A DNA stretch of 64,000 nt. Origin: Photobacterium kishitanii (GTDB taxonomy: Bacteria; Pseudomonadota; Gammaproteobacteria; Enterobacterales; Vibrionaceae). Below are positions 49,873 to 58,935 of the stretch, in pieces. The position numbers and the translations under genes are program-made. Position 1 is the first letter of the stretch. Each line of letters opens with the position of its first letter. Under the pieces are notes generated by a model. It was given only the letters and a program-made list of their open reading frames with translations, was not told where the DNA came from and did not search any database. The stretch is from positions 1-64,000 of the forward strand of contig NZ_PYON01000004.1 in NCBI RefSeq assembly GCF_003026355.1, read 5' to 3'.

Positions 49873-50415
49873 TTATTTTTTAGGAGTAATGCTAAGAGCA
49901 ATAATTACTCCTGATACTGCTCCAATTAAATGTGCTTGCGTTGCTACTTGTACTCCAATCAGTTCAGCTGAACTGGCTGAGCCACCAAAACATTGTTCCC
50001 AGCTTATTTTTGCGATTAATCCCAATAGTAATAACCAGCCACCTTTAGTTTTGGTCTGAATATCACGAATAGCTCCCCAACCAAATAAGCCGTGTAATAC
50101 GCCTGAAAAGCCCGCGTACCAGCCGATATGAGTAGCAAAAAGGCCTAGCCCAATAATAAGGCTAATCGTGATGATTAATAAGCTATAGCGGGTCGCATTA
50201 AAGTGGGCACGAAAAATAAAGCTGATAATAATAAACGCACCAGCATTCATGGAAAGATGAATCCAATTGGTATGGGTGATATTTCCTGTTAGGATCCGCC
50301 ATACTTCACCATTTAGAATTGCTTGGCGATCCCAAACTAACAGTGGCTGAAGTTGTGGGATTTGGGCAATAATTCCTACAATTAATGCGATAATAATGTA
50401 ATTGCGAATAGACAA
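49873..50415 (-). CDS. rrtA: Rhombosortase (rhomboid-family intramembrane protease for GlyGly-CTERM proteins)
   Basis: The 180-residue, six-helix rhomboid has the catalytic Ser104 in AGFSGVLHGLFGW and His162 in AHLIGAVSG, plus HTNWIHLSMNAGAF near residue 48. The short form with G-x-S-G-V-L-H-G-L is typical of rhombosortases, which process proteins carrying a C-terminal GlyGly-CTERM anchor; in V. cholerae such an enzyme matures the protease VesB. No GlyGly-CTERM protein is seen in this window, so substrates are elsewhere. The only start is TTG at 50415, with GAGG five bases upstream. Ten bases separate it from the divergent DTW gene. Confidence 0.87.
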   Translation of the reverse strand: MSIRNYIIIALIVGIIAQIPQLQPLLVWDRQAILNGEVWRILTGNITHTNWIHLSMNAGAFIIISFIFRAHFNATRYSLLIITISLIIGLGLFATHIGWYAGFSGVLHGLFGWGAIRDIQTKTKGGWLLLLGLIAKISWEQCFGGSASSAELIGVQVATQAHLIGAVSGVIIALSITPKK

Positions 50416-50425
50416 GGCAACCTCA

Positions 50426-51034
50426 ATGAGTCGGTATTGTGAATACTGTGGTAAGGCAAAAAAAGCCTGTATCTGTCACTGGATTGAAACCATCACAGCA
50501 ACAACTGAAATTTGGATCTTACAGCACCCATCAGAAATTAAACGTGCGATAGGTACCGCAAGAATATTATCACTTTCTCTACCAAATAGCCGACTTTGGG
50601 TAGGAGAAGATTTTTCTACTAATGATGAGCTTAATCGCTTACTTGCTGAGCCTGAACGTGATGTGTATATCGTTTATCCAGGAGAGGGGGCGGTGCCCAT
50701 ATCAAGTGTTGCTGCAGCAGCAAGTAATGATCGTTTGCAAACGGTTATTGTATTAGATGGTACTTGGAAAAAAGCTTATAAAATGTGGCAATTGGCAACT
50801 AACTTACACCATCTGCCTTTGGTGAATCTAGATAATGCTGATAGTGGTAATTATCGTATTCGTAAATCCCCTAAAGAGCAGGGAGTATCAACAGTCGAAG
50901 CCGGTTATTTAGCCTTGTCTGCTTTTGAGGCCGATAATGATAAATTTAGCCCCTTGTTGACGACTTTTAATCACATGATAGATTTTCAAATTAAGCAAAT
51001 GCCGCAAGGGGTGTTTGAGAAGAATTATTTGTGA
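50426..51034 (+). CDS. DTW-domain protein, probable tRNA aminocarboxypropyltransferase (TapT-like)
   Basis: The 202-residue protein has an N-terminal four-Cys cluster (CEYCGKAKKACIC, residues 4-16) and the motif VLDGTWKKAYKMW near residue 111 for which the DTW family is named. DTW proteins such as E. coli TapT transfer the 3-amino-3-carboxypropyl group from SAM to uridine in tRNA (acp3U). I start at ATG 50426, with AAGG 8 bases upstream. The TTG at 50402 lies inside the divergent rhombosortase start region. Repeat copy E begins directly after its stop. The exact target position is not known from sequence. Confidence 0.82.
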   Translation: MSRYCEYCGKAKKACICHWIETITATTEIWILQHPSEIKRAIGTARILSLSLPNSRLWVGEDFSTNDELNRLLAEPERDVYIVYPGEGAVPISSVAAAASNDRLQTVIVLDGTWKKAYKMWQLATNLHHLPLVNLDNADSGNYRIRKSPKEQGVSTVEAGYLALSAFEADNDKFSPLLTTFNHMIDFQIKQMPQGVFEKNYL

Positions 51035-51301
51035 GAAGGAAGGGAAGAGCAGGAACGAGTTTGTGAGTGGCGAGGAAGAGCAGAAGCTAGGGAAGAGCAG
51101 GGACGAGTTTGCAACAGTAAGTAACGAGAATTTATTATTGATACTTGACTATGAGTTGAGGGTATTGAGAATGTCGAACCCTCGAACCCTCGAACCCTCG
51201 AACCCTCGAACCCTCGAACCCTCGAACCCTCGAACCCTCGAACCCTCGAACCCTCGAACCCTCGAACCCTCGAACCCTCGAACCCTCGAACCCTCGAACC
51301 T
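51035..51301. repeat. Dispersed intergenic repeat, copy E, ending in an octamer array
   Basis: This fills the gap between the convergent DTW and dgt genes. Its left part holds two near-identical 23-bp copies (AGGGAAGAGCAGG and ACGAGTTTG; 51041-51063 and 51089-51111, one mismatch), like the left end of repeat A, plus GTGAGTGGCGAGG. The right part is a pure octamer array. No core of the A/B type is present. Confidence 0.75.
51174..51301. repeat. Tandem octamer array (TCGAACCC)n, almost 16 copies
   Basis: Fifteen perfect TCGAACCC units from 51174 to 51293 and a final unit with one changed base (51294-51301). The dgt stop codon starts at the next base. The octamer has no stop codon in any frame, so the long frames across it are artefacts. 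The unit resembles the CCTCGAAA sequence at the right ends of copies A, B and D. Confidence 0.95.
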
Positions 51302-52669
51302 CTACACCCCATGCCCTTCATTACCTATTTCCAGCGTAATCGATGGTTGAAATAGGGTATTGTACAGTCGCTGCGAAAAGCCATCAGTCATGCCTGAAAT
51401 ATAATCTGCAATAATTCGCATTTCATTGTCACCGTTATCAACTGCACTTTGCCAATGTTTACGAGTTGCTTCCGGTAATAAGCGTTCAGGATCTGATGCA
51501 AAAGCATCAAACAACTCCATGATTAATTGCTGGCCTTTATATTCTAATAACTGAATCTCTGGTTTTTTTACCACATAATCGCTGACAAATTGCTTCAGTA
51601 CATTAAGTGCGTTTTCCATGGGTTGTGACAGGTATGCGTTCCATTTTAATAATGGCTCTTCAAAACTATGGATACCGTCTTGCAATGTCGGAGCGATTTT
51701 AATCGAAGTCAGTAAGGCATTAACGAGCGCGCCGATAGCATCTTTACGTTGGTGATGACTGGCAAACATATGCTCACTGATCTCACCAATTCGCTGTTCT
51801 AGCCAAGGATCACCACATTCGGCGATTTTTGATGCAACGGCTTCTTGCCATTGATCACGATTAACGATGCCCATCACGATAGCGTCTTCAAGATCATGGA
51901 CACCGTAAGCAATATCATCAGCCAATTCCATGATTGAACAATCAAGTGATTTAAAGCGTGTTTTATGATGTTGCTGAGGTAAATGGCTGTGACTACGCAT
52001 TTGCTTAAATAACTGGCGATCATGTTCTGAAAGTGGCGCTAATACCCAATCAAAGACAGTTTTATCATCATCGTAGATACCTTTGGCGGGATACCATAAC
52101 TTGGCTTTTAAATGGCGAAAGTTAGTAACGTCATCCGCTCGCTCTGTAGCAGTAGTTTGACTCAATAATGCGGGGTATTTTAGTAACCCTAATAAGGTCC
52201 GTCGTGAGAGGTTCATTCCGTAATGTTCGGTATAAGGTTCTAATAGCGTTACGATACGAAATGTTTGCGCATTACCTTCAAAACCACCGTGATTACGCAT
52301 CATATAATTAAGTGCGATTTCACCACCATGACCAAATGGCGGATGACCAATGTCGTGGGCTAAACAGATACTTTCCATCAGGCTGGTTGATGATAATAAT
52401 GAATGGAATTGGGGCTGTTTTAATTTTAATTGTGCCACAATGCCAGTGCCTATTTGTGAGGCCTCAAGCGAGTGAGTTAAACGAGTACGATAGAAGTCAT
52501 GGTTACCAGCGCCATGGACTTGGGTTTTTGCTTGCAGGCGACGAAATGCTGCCGAGTGTAGGATTCGAGCTCGGTCACGTTGGTAGGCTGAACGGTGATC
52601 ATCACGCCGCATTTTTTGCTCGTTGCTATGACGCTGTTGCCAACGAGGATCAAGAGTAAAGTTGTCCAT
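51302..52669 (-). CDS. dgt: HD-domain deoxyguanosinetriphosphate triphosphohydrolase-like protein
   Basis: Hydrolyses dNTPs, typically dGTP, to nucleoside and tripolyphosphate. The 455-residue protein has the HD-domain residues in [12 protein letters not shown] near residue 66, [16 protein letters not shown] near residue 108 and [16 protein letters not shown] near residue 212. It is the longer Vibrio-type Dgt. Its ATG overlaps the yfbR stop by one base (TAATG), so the two HD enzymes for nucleotide turnover are coupled. The stop abuts the octamer array. Some Dgt proteins act against phage, but the housekeeping context argues for nucleotide balance. Confidence 0.93.
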   Translation of the reverse strand: MDNFTLDPRWQQRHSNEQKMRRDDHRSAYQRDRARILHSAAFRRLQAKTQVHGAGNHDFYRTRLTHSLEASQIGTGIVAQLKLKQPQFHSLLSSTSLMESICLAHDIGHPPFGHGGEIALNYMMRNHGGFEGNAQTFRIVTLLEPYTEHYGMNLSRRTLLGLLKYPALLSQTTATERADDVTNFRHLKAKLWYPAKGIYDDDKTVFDWVLAPLSEHDRQLFKQMRSHSHLPQQHHKTRFKSLDCSIMELADDIAYGVHDLEDAIVMGIVNRDQWQEAVASKIAECGDPWLEQRIGEISEHMFASHHQRKDAIGALVNALLTSIKIAPTLQDGIHSFEEPLLKWNAYLSQPMENALNVLKQFVSDYVVKKPEIQLLEYKGQQLIMELFDAFASDPERLLPEATRKHWQSAVDNGDNEMRIIADYISGMTDGFSQRLYNTLFQPSITLEIGNEGHGV

Positions 52670-53253
52670 TAGCTGATCTCATCGAGTGTTAGATTAAAAC
52701 TATCGGCAAAAGTGACCAGAAAATAGTCCATCTCTGGTGTTCTACGCTCAGCTAAGGTTTCTTCAAGGCGTTTTTTTGCCTTGGTGAATTCATGATTGCC
52801 TGCACTTAATTCTTCTAAACATTTAAGGTAAGCGCACAAGGTATCAGCTTGTTTGACGATAGCTGCATTTTCAGGATCGAGCTTATGGCTATCAAGGAGC
52901 GGCGCATAATCATCATGAAATTCTTGCGGTAACATCGACAGCAGTTTTTGCTCTGCGGCAAGCTCGATCTTTTTGTATTCTTCAGCAATCGTTGGGTTGA
53001 AGTATTTTATCGGCGTTGGCATATCACCAGTAATGACTTCACTGACATCATGAAACATACCTAATAAAGCAATGCGTTCAGGATTGACATTACCTGCAAA
53101 TTTGCGGTTTTTAATTAATGCTAGTGCATGGGCGACAAAAGCAACTTGCAGACTGTGTTCTGAAATGTTTTCAGTTTCAACACTGCGCATTAATGGCCAG
53201 CGTTGAATTAAACGCATTCGTGCTAGGTGAGCAAAAAAGTGGCTTTTTTCCAT
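52669..53253 (-). CDS. yfbR: 5'-deoxynucleotidase YfbR
   Basis: HD-domain phosphatase releasing deoxynucleosides from dNMPs. The 194-residue protein has [20 protein letters not shown] near residue 18, [20 protein letters not shown] near residue 65 and [17 protein letters not shown] near residue 130, matching E. coli YfbR. It is upstream of dgt with a one-base overlap and downstream of alaA, an order shared with Vibrio and, for alaA-yfbR, enteric bacteria. A terminator separates it from alaA. Confidence 0.95.
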   Translation of the reverse strand: MEKSHFFAHLARMRLIQRWPLMRSVETENISEHSLQVAFVAHALALIKNRKFAGNVNPERIALLGMFHDVSEVITGDMPTPIKYFNPTIAEEYKKIELAAEQKLLSMLPQEFHDDYAPLLDSHKLDPENAAIVKQADTLCAYLKCLEELSAGNHEFTKAKKRLEETLAERRTPEMDYFLVTFADSFNLTLDEIS

Positions 53254-53349
53254 GGGATGGTTCCCTCATAGCGAAATATTGATGGATTGAGTATACCAAG
53301 TGTGCGGGGATGATAGGGGAATTACTTGGTAAGCATTTTAGTGCAGATA

Positions 53350-53376
53350 AATAAAAGCCTCGGGGGAACCGAGGCT
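53350..53376 (-). terminator. Intrinsic terminator of alaA (minus strand)
   Basis: Read on the minus strand: AGCCTCGG, loop TTCCC, CCGAGGCT, then TTTATTTAT. Lies 41 bp past alaA. Confidence 0.82.
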
Positions 53377-53416
53377 GAATATATTTTACTGCTCAGTGCT
53401 GTTATTGACTTAGCCG

Positions 53417-54631
53417 TTATTGACGATAAGTATGCAGGAAGCGTTCCAAGCGGGTCATTGCTTGTTCCAAATCATCTACTCGAGGTAGCGTTACAATCCT
53501 GAAGTGATCCGGTTTTTTCCAGTTAAAGCCAGTACCATGAACCACTAATACTTTTTCTTGAAGTAAGAAGTCCATTGCAAAGCGCTGATCATCGACAATT
53601 TTGAATTTTTTCTGATCTAATTTCGGAAATAGGTATAACGCCCCTTTTGGCTTTACACATGAAATCCCCGGAATTTGAGTCAATAAATCATAAGCTTTAT
53701 CGCGTTGTTCTAATAAACGTCCGCCAGGTAAGATCAATTCATTGATACTTTGATAGCCACCAAGTGCGGTTTGAATCGCATGCTGCATGGGGACATTGGC
53801 GCATAAACGCATTGAAGAAAGCATTTCTAAGCCTTCAATGTAGCCTTTGGCTTTATGTGTGGCACCTGATAACACCATCCAGCCAGCGCGGAAGCCACAA
53901 ACGCGGTATGATTTAGAGAGACCGTTGAAGGTAATACAGAATACATCTGGTGCTAGCGGCGCAATCGAGGTGTGTTTAGCACCATCATAAAGAATTTTAT
54001 CGTAGATCTCATCGGCAAAAATAATCAGATTATGCTGACGGGCGATTTCAACGACTTCTAATAGAAATTCACGGCTGTAAACTGCACCTGTTGGGTTATT
54101 GGGATTGATCAGCACGATACCGCGGGTATGTGGGCCAATTTTTTTCTTGATATCATTTAGATCAGGATACCAATCAGATTGCTCGTCACAGGTATAGTGT
54201 ACTGCGGTACCACCAGAGAGTGACACTGCGGCTGTCCATAATGGGTAATCAGGCGAAGGCACTAAAATTTCATCTTTATGATTAAGCAATGCTTGCATCG
54301 CCATCACAATCAATTCTGATACGCCATTACCTATAAAAACATCTTCAACATCAATATCTAATAAGCCACATTTTTGGTAATGCTGGACAACGGCTTTACG
54401 CGCAGAGTAAATACCCTTTGAATCACAGTAACCTTGTGATGTTGGCAAGTTACGGATCACATCAACCAGAATTTCATCAGGGGCATCAAACCCAAATGGA
54501 GCAGGGTTGCCAATATTAAGTTTAAGTATTTTTTGGCCTTCTTCTTCCATGCGTTTAGCATGCTTAAGAACGGGACCACGTATGTCATAACAAACATTAT
54601 TGAGCTTGGATGACATCCCGAAATTTTGCAT
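53417..54631 (-). CDS. alaA: Glutamate-pyruvate (alanine) aminotransferase AlaA
   Basis: PLP enzyme making alanine from pyruvate and glutamate. The protein of about 404 residues is close to E. coli AlaA (YfbQ): LKLNIGNPAPFGFDAPDEIL near residue 40, IGNGVSELIVMAMQALL near residue 100, NPNNPTGAVYSREF near residue 180 and the PLP-Lys motif NGLSKSYRVCGFRAGWMV near residue 240. I start at ATG 54631, with AGGAAAG about 8 bases upstream; the TTG extension to 54670 has no SD and is not conserved. Confidence 0.95.
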   Translation of the reverse strand: MQNFGMSSKLNNVCYDIRGPVLKHAKRMEEEGQKILKLNIGNPAPFGFDAPDEILVDVIRNLPTSQGYCDSKGIYSARKAVVQHYQKCGLLDIDVEDVFIGNGVSELIVMAMQALLNHKDEILVPSPDYPLWTAAVSLSGGTAVHYTCDEQSDWYPDLNDIKKKIGPHTRGIVLINPNNPTGAVYSREFLLEVVEIARQHNLIIFADEIYDKILYDGAKHTSIAPLAPDVFCITFNGLSKSYRVCGFRAGWMVLSGATHKAKGYIEGLEMLSSMRLCANVPMQHAIQTALGGYQSINELILPGGRLLEQRDKAYDLLTQIPGISCVKPKGALYLFPKLDQKKFKIVDDQRFAMDFLLQEKVLVVHGTGFNWKKPDHFRIVTLPRVDDLEQAMTRLERFLHTYRQ

Positions 54632-54993
54632 ATAATACTTTCCTGATGATAATTTTTGGTATCCCCACAAATTACACTATAAAACTGGTTTAAAGGAACA
54701 CCTTTTAGCACAATATTTGGAAAAATAGTGTTTTGTGTTATTAAGAACCCATAGTAGCTGCGGTATTAACTAGAGTTACTATTAAGGTTTAGCTATTTGT
54801 GCTGAAATATCGCCAAAAGGAATGATGTTTACTTCATTAGTCAGATGCTATTGAGTGAGGTAGAATACACAGATCATTCTTCTTTGCTGATAATCAATGA
54901 TTTGCCTCATCAGGTAAGCGTTGAAATAATGACTATTTTTAGCAAAGAACCAAGTATGTCCATGATTGGCATATTTTTATCTATCAGCCAGGG
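54632..54993. other. Divergent intergenic region, alaA / menF
   Basis: About 362 bp without a gene. Contains divergent promoter sequence by position; I cannot assign a confident promoter or operator. Confidence 0.4.
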
Positions 54994-56367
54994 ATGAGCC
55001 GTATTGGTGATATTGAGCTGAGCGAGGTTATCTTGACTGCGTTACAACAAGCTGTTGAATTACTGGTTGTTAAAATTAAACAAGCATCAGTAACAACACA
55101 ACGATTACTAGTGAAACTAGAATTACCTGCAAATACTGATTTAATTGATTGGATGGATGCACAACCTTTATTTCCAAAATTTTACTGGCAATCCCGAGAT
55201 TGTCGTGAGGAAGTAGTGGCATTAGGGCAAATCCAAACGTTTACTGATCCATTAACGGCTGAAAAAGTCATTAGTGATGAGCAGCGCGTATGGGGCGGAC
55301 GCTCGTTTGATGGTCGCACCGATCGTAATCGCCGTTGTCTATCCTCTTTTTTCTTTTTGCCGCTACTTGAAATCATTCGTTTTGATGGTGAATGGCACCT
55401 TGCTGCGAACATGAGTGATGATAAGTCATTGATGTTAACTATGTTGAAAAAAATAGCGACCAAACCTGAAGTGGTGACGGATATTGATAGCCGTATTTTA
55501 AGCCGCAGCTATAGTCCTGATTTTGCGGGCTGGTCAACGATGATTGAACAAGCATTAACCGGCATTGCTAATGATGAGTTTGAAAAAGTAGTGCTAGCTC
55601 GACGGACAACGTTACAACTTGATCATCCAGTATTACCAGCACAATTACTCAAAGCAAGTCGTGCAAGTAACAGCAATAGCTTTCATTTTTTGATGGCATT
55701 AGATGCTGAACATTGCTTTGTTGGTTCAACGCCTGAACGGTTATTTCAGCGCCATGATCGCGTTTTACAAACAGAAGCGCTTGCGGGCACGATTGGCCGT
55801 GGAGTCGATAGCCACGAAGACCAACAGTTGGCTCAATGGCTATTAGCTGATACTAAAAATCGTTATGAAAATCGTTTAGTTGTTGATGATATTGTTGAAC
55901 GTTTAGTGCCGCAATGTGAATCTATGAATGTCGCTCCAGCGCCTGAATTAGTGCAATTGCGTAAAGTGCAGCATTTGAAACGTAGCATTGATGGTCAACT
56001 TAATAATGATGTGTTTAGTGCTAATTTGCTTGATAGTTTACAGCCAACGGCAGCTATTGCCGGTTTACCCCGCGATGCAGCGTTAAACTTTATTGCTGAT
56101 CATGAACCTTTTGCGCGTGGTTGGTATAGTGGTGCCGTCGGTTATATTGGTCAAAAACACAGTGAATTCTGTGTGGCAATTCGTAGTGCCATGATTAGCG
56201 GTGATGATTTACATTTATTTGCTGGCGCAGGTATTGTGCCGGGATCGGTTGCTGATAGTGAATGGAAAGAGCTTGATCGCAAAACATCAACCTTGTGTAG
56301 TTTGTTTGAGCAGCCTAGTTTTGATAATGATAAAGTTATGAATAATAGGGGATACAAAAGCGCATGA
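54994..56367 (+). CDS. menF: Isochorismate synthase MenF
   Basis: Converts chorismate to isochorismate for menaquinone. The 457-residue protein has the chorismate-binding fold with FEKVVLARRTTLQL near residue 198, STPERLFQR near residue 245, the QTEALAGTIGRG motif near residue 258 and VQHLKRSIDGQL near residue 326. First gene of a five-gene men cluster whose members overlap or nearly abut; its TGA overlaps the menD ATG by four bases. Confidence 0.94.
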   Translation: MSRIGDIELSEVILTALQQAVELLVVKIKQASVTTQRLLVKLELPANTDLIDWMDAQPLFPKFYWQSRDCREEVVALGQIQTFTDPLTAEKVISDEQRVWGGRSFDGRTDRNRRCLSSFFFLPLLEIIRFDGEWHLAANMSDDKSLMLTMLKKIATKPEVVTDIDSRILSRSYSPDFAGWSTMIEQALTGIANDEFEKVVLARRTTLQLDHPVLPAQLLKASRASNSNSFHFLMALDAEHCFVGSTPERLFQRHDRVLQTEALAGTIGRGVDSHEDQQLAQWLLADTKNRYENRLVVDDIVERLVPQCESMNVAPAPELVQLRKVQHLKRSIDGQLNNDVFSANLLDSLQPTAAIAGLPRDAALNFIADHEPFARGWYSGAVGYIGQKHSEFCVAIRSAMISGDDLHLFAGAGIVPGSVADSEWKELDRKTSTLCSLFEQPSFDNDKVMNNRGYKSA

Positions 56368-58097
56368 TGCTGCCATCATTAACAACTAGCCAATCCTACC
56401 GTGCTGCATTGAATGGCTGCTGGGCAAGTTTAATGCTTGAAGAGTTAGTGAGACTGGGGGTTCAGCATGTATGTATTGCGCCAGGCTCTCGTTCTACACC
56501 ATTGACTTTGGCTGCAGCAAAATTAGCTCAACTCACTATTCATACACATTTTGATGAACGCGGGCTAGGTTTTTTAGCATTAGGGATAGCTAAAGCATCC
56601 CAATCTCCAGTTGCCGTTATCGTGACCTCTGGTACGGCTGTTGCGAATTTATTACCTGCGGTGGCAGAAACAGGGCTCACTGGTGAGAAGCTGGTGTTAT
56701 TAACCTCTGATCGCCCTGCAGAATTGATTCAATGTGGTGCCAACCAAGCGATTCGACAACATGGCATTTTTTCTGATCATGTTAGCCACTTTTTAGATAT
56801 ACCGAGCCCAAGTTTAGACATTAGCCCGAATTGGTTATTGTGTGCTGTTGATGATGTGATGCAGCAACAGCAACTTCGTGGTGGTTCGGTTCATTTTAAT
56901 TGTCATTATCCTGAGCCGTTATATGGCGATGATGTTGATTTTAGCGATTATTTGATGCCTATTATGCAGTGGCAACAGGATCATAGTCCGTATTGTCAGC
57001 ATCAAGCTTTACTTTCTGCAACTACCGCCGATATTAACCATTCGCAGTGGCAAGCGTTATGTGCGCAAAAAGGGGTGATTGTTGCTGGTCGACTCGCCGC
57101 AAATGAGCTCAATGCCGTGCGACAATTAGCGACTGGGTTAGGCTGGCCATTGCTGGTGGATCCGCAAGCGGGTGGCAGTAGTGACTATGCAGGTTTTGAC
57201 GGTTGGTTACAAAATAGTGCCTGTCAGCAGTATCTTCAACAAGCACAAGTCTTATTGCAATTTGGTGGCCGTATAGTTTCCAAACGTTTATTACACTTAA
57301 TTAGCAATCAGACATGGCAGTTTTTTTTATTGGTAGACCCACTCGCTGGTCGATTAGATCCTAATCACCGTCGGAGTCAACGTATTCAAGCAAATATTGC
57401 ATTGTGGGCACAAACCGCACTGACATTAACACTTGATTCTCCTCATTCACAATGGGCACAACCATTGACTGAGGCTTCAGGGCGTTATTTTAAAATTGTG
57501 ATGAGTCACAGTAGACATTTTTCTGAGCTAGGTTTAGCTGCGCATGTCATGAATTGGATTGCACCCCAAACTGAATTGTTTTTGGGCAATAGCATGATTG
57601 TTCGCTTATTAGATATGTGCGCTAAATTACCACCAACAGCGACATTTGCTAATCGTGGTGCATCTGGTATCGATGGCTTAATCGCGACAATGGCGGGTGT
57701 GCAACGAGCTCGAAAAGCACCTTTAGTGTGCTTAATTGGTGATACCTCGTTACTTTATGACCTCAATTCATTGGCATTATTAAAGCAACAACAATATCCG
57801 CTGGTTATTATTGTAACGAATAATGATGGTGGCGGTATTTTTGATATGTTGCCAGTTCCTGCTCAGCAAAAAGATGATTTCTATCGTATGCCTCATGGTT
57901 TTGAATTTAGTCATGCTGCAGCAATGTTTGGGTTAAATTATTGTGCACCAACATCATTGATGGCGGCTGAAACTGCAATTCGTGACGGTCAACTTGAGGT
58001 TGGTACCACATTAGTTGAGATCAAAACGCCAGCGGGTGAAGCAGGTGAAATGCTTAAAGTGTTATTTGCTGAGGTAGAGCATGCTACTTTATTCTGA
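56364..58097 (+). CDS. menD: SEPHCHC synthase MenD
   Basis: Thiamine-diphosphate enzyme joining isochorismate and 2-oxoglutarate. The 577-residue protein has CIAPGSRSTPLTLAAAK near residue 33, FDERGLGFLALGIAKAS near residue 58, IVTSGTAVANLLPA near residue 88 and the ThDP/Mg stretch GDTSLLYDLNSLALL near residue 460 with NNDGGGIFDMLP near residue 490. ATG 56364 overlaps the menF stop; a second ATG follows directly. Its stop lies 17 bases inside menH, implying coupling. Confidence 0.96.
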   Translation: MMLPSLTTSQSYRAALNGCWASLMLEELVRLGVQHVCIAPGSRSTPLTLAAAKLAQLTIHTHFDERGLGFLALGIAKASQSPVAVIVTSGTAVANLLPAVAETGLTGEKLVLLTSDRPAELIQCGANQAIRQHGIFSDHVSHFLDIPSPSLDISPNWLLCAVDDVMQQQQLRGGSVHFNCHYPEPLYGDDVDFSDYLMPIMQWQQDHSPYCQHQALLSATTADINHSQWQALCAQKGVIVAGRLAANELNAVRQLATGLGWPLLVDPQAGGSSDYAGFDGWLQNSACQQYLQQAQVLLQFGGRIVSKRLLHLISNQTWQFFLLVDPLAGRLDPNHRRSQRIQANIALWAQTALTLTLDSPHSQWAQPLTEASGRYFKIVMSHSRHFSELGLAAHVMNWIAPQTELFLGNSMIVRLLDMCAKLPPTATFANRGASGIDGLIATMAGVQRARKAPLVCLIGDTSLLYDLNSLALLKQQQYPLVIIVTNNDGGGIFDMLPVPAQQKDDFYRMPHGFEFSHAAAMFGLNYCAPTSLMAAETAIRDGQLEVGTTLVEIKTPAGEAGEMLKVLFAEVEHATLF

Positions 58098-58896
58098 AAC
58101 CTTTGGCGTTAAAACTAACGCTTCTCAGCCGACACTGGTTTTTCTACATGGGTTACTAGGTAATGGTCGTGATTGGCGTTATGTGATTAGTCAATTAGCA
58201 GCCACTCAACAATGTATTACTATTGATTTACCTGGCCACGGTTTGAGTGCTTTTGTTAATGCTGAAATGACAACTGAGGCCATTGATGGTGGTTTTGAGG
58301 CTATTCATCAAGCGCTGGTTGCAACATTAAAGCAGCGTGGGGTGGGTGATTATGTGCTGATTGGCTATTCAATGGGCGCACGGTTGGCTATGTATCATGC
58401 TTGTGCATTGGCAAATCACTCAATATCATCAGTTAATTCACCACGATTAATTAAAGTGTTACTTGAAGGCGGCCATTTTGGGTTGCCTGTTGCTGAACGT
58501 GAATCCCGTTATCAGCATGATCAACGCTGGGCAGCTCGCTTTGCGCAACAGCCATTAGCTGAGGTACTACAAGACTGGTATCAACAACCTGTTTTTAGTT
58601 CATTGACGGTGGCGCAACGACAAGCATTAGTGGTGAAGCGGAGTGATAATTTAGGTTCTGGTATTGCACAAATGATGTTAGCAACTTCACTTGCTAAACA
58701 GCCACAGTTATTGCCTCAATTACAGCAGCTTTCTTTACCCATACATTATCTATGTGGTGAGCGTGATACGAAGTTTTGTCAATTAGCATCGGTTTGTGAG
58801 TTAAGTGTTACTGTTATAGATAATGCTGGTCATAATATTCATATTGAACAACCTATTGCTTTTACAACGGCGTTATTAGCGTTTCTTGATAACTAA
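58081..58896 (+). CDS. menH: SHCHC synthase MenH
   Basis: Alpha/beta-hydrolase-fold enzyme eliminating pyruvate from SEPHCHC. The 271-residue protein has the oxyanion region FLHGLLGNGRDWR near residue 22, nucleophile GYSMGARLAMYHA near residue 97, the acid in CGERDTKFC near residue 224 and His in NAGHNIHIEQP near residue 245. It overlaps menD by 17 bp. In other Vibrionaceae menB often follows; here menC comes next after a short gap. Confidence 0.93.
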   Translation: MLLYSETFGVKTNASQPTLVFLHGLLGNGRDWRYVISQLAATQQCITIDLPGHGLSAFVNAEMTTEAIDGGFEAIHQALVATLKQRGVGDYVLIGYSMGARLAMYHACALANHSISSVNSPRLIKVLLEGGHFGLPVAERESRYQHDQRWAARFAQQPLAEVLQDWYQQPVFSSLTVAQRQALVVKRSDNLGSGIAQMMLATSLAKQPQLLPQLQQLSLPIHYLCGERDTKFCQLASVCELSVTVIDNAGHNIHIEQPIAFTTALLAFLDN

Positions 58897-58935
58897 TGTC
58901 GTCGCAAAGTGATAGAGAATTATAAGGGAAATGTA

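Noticed and set aside
51174-51301. Possible CRISPR array
   Set aside because: Units are contiguous 8-mers without spacers and there are no cas genes.
51015-51350. Long frames on both strands encoding Pro/Arg/Ser/Glu or Gly/Ser/Arg repeat proteins
   Set aside because: They are products of the stop-free octamer array and have no conserved domain or proper start; the DNA is an intergenic repeat.
51302-52669. Dgt as an anti-phage defence gene
   Set aside because: It is coupled to yfbR next to alaA in the usual Vibrionaceae order, so a housekeeping nucleotide role is more likely.
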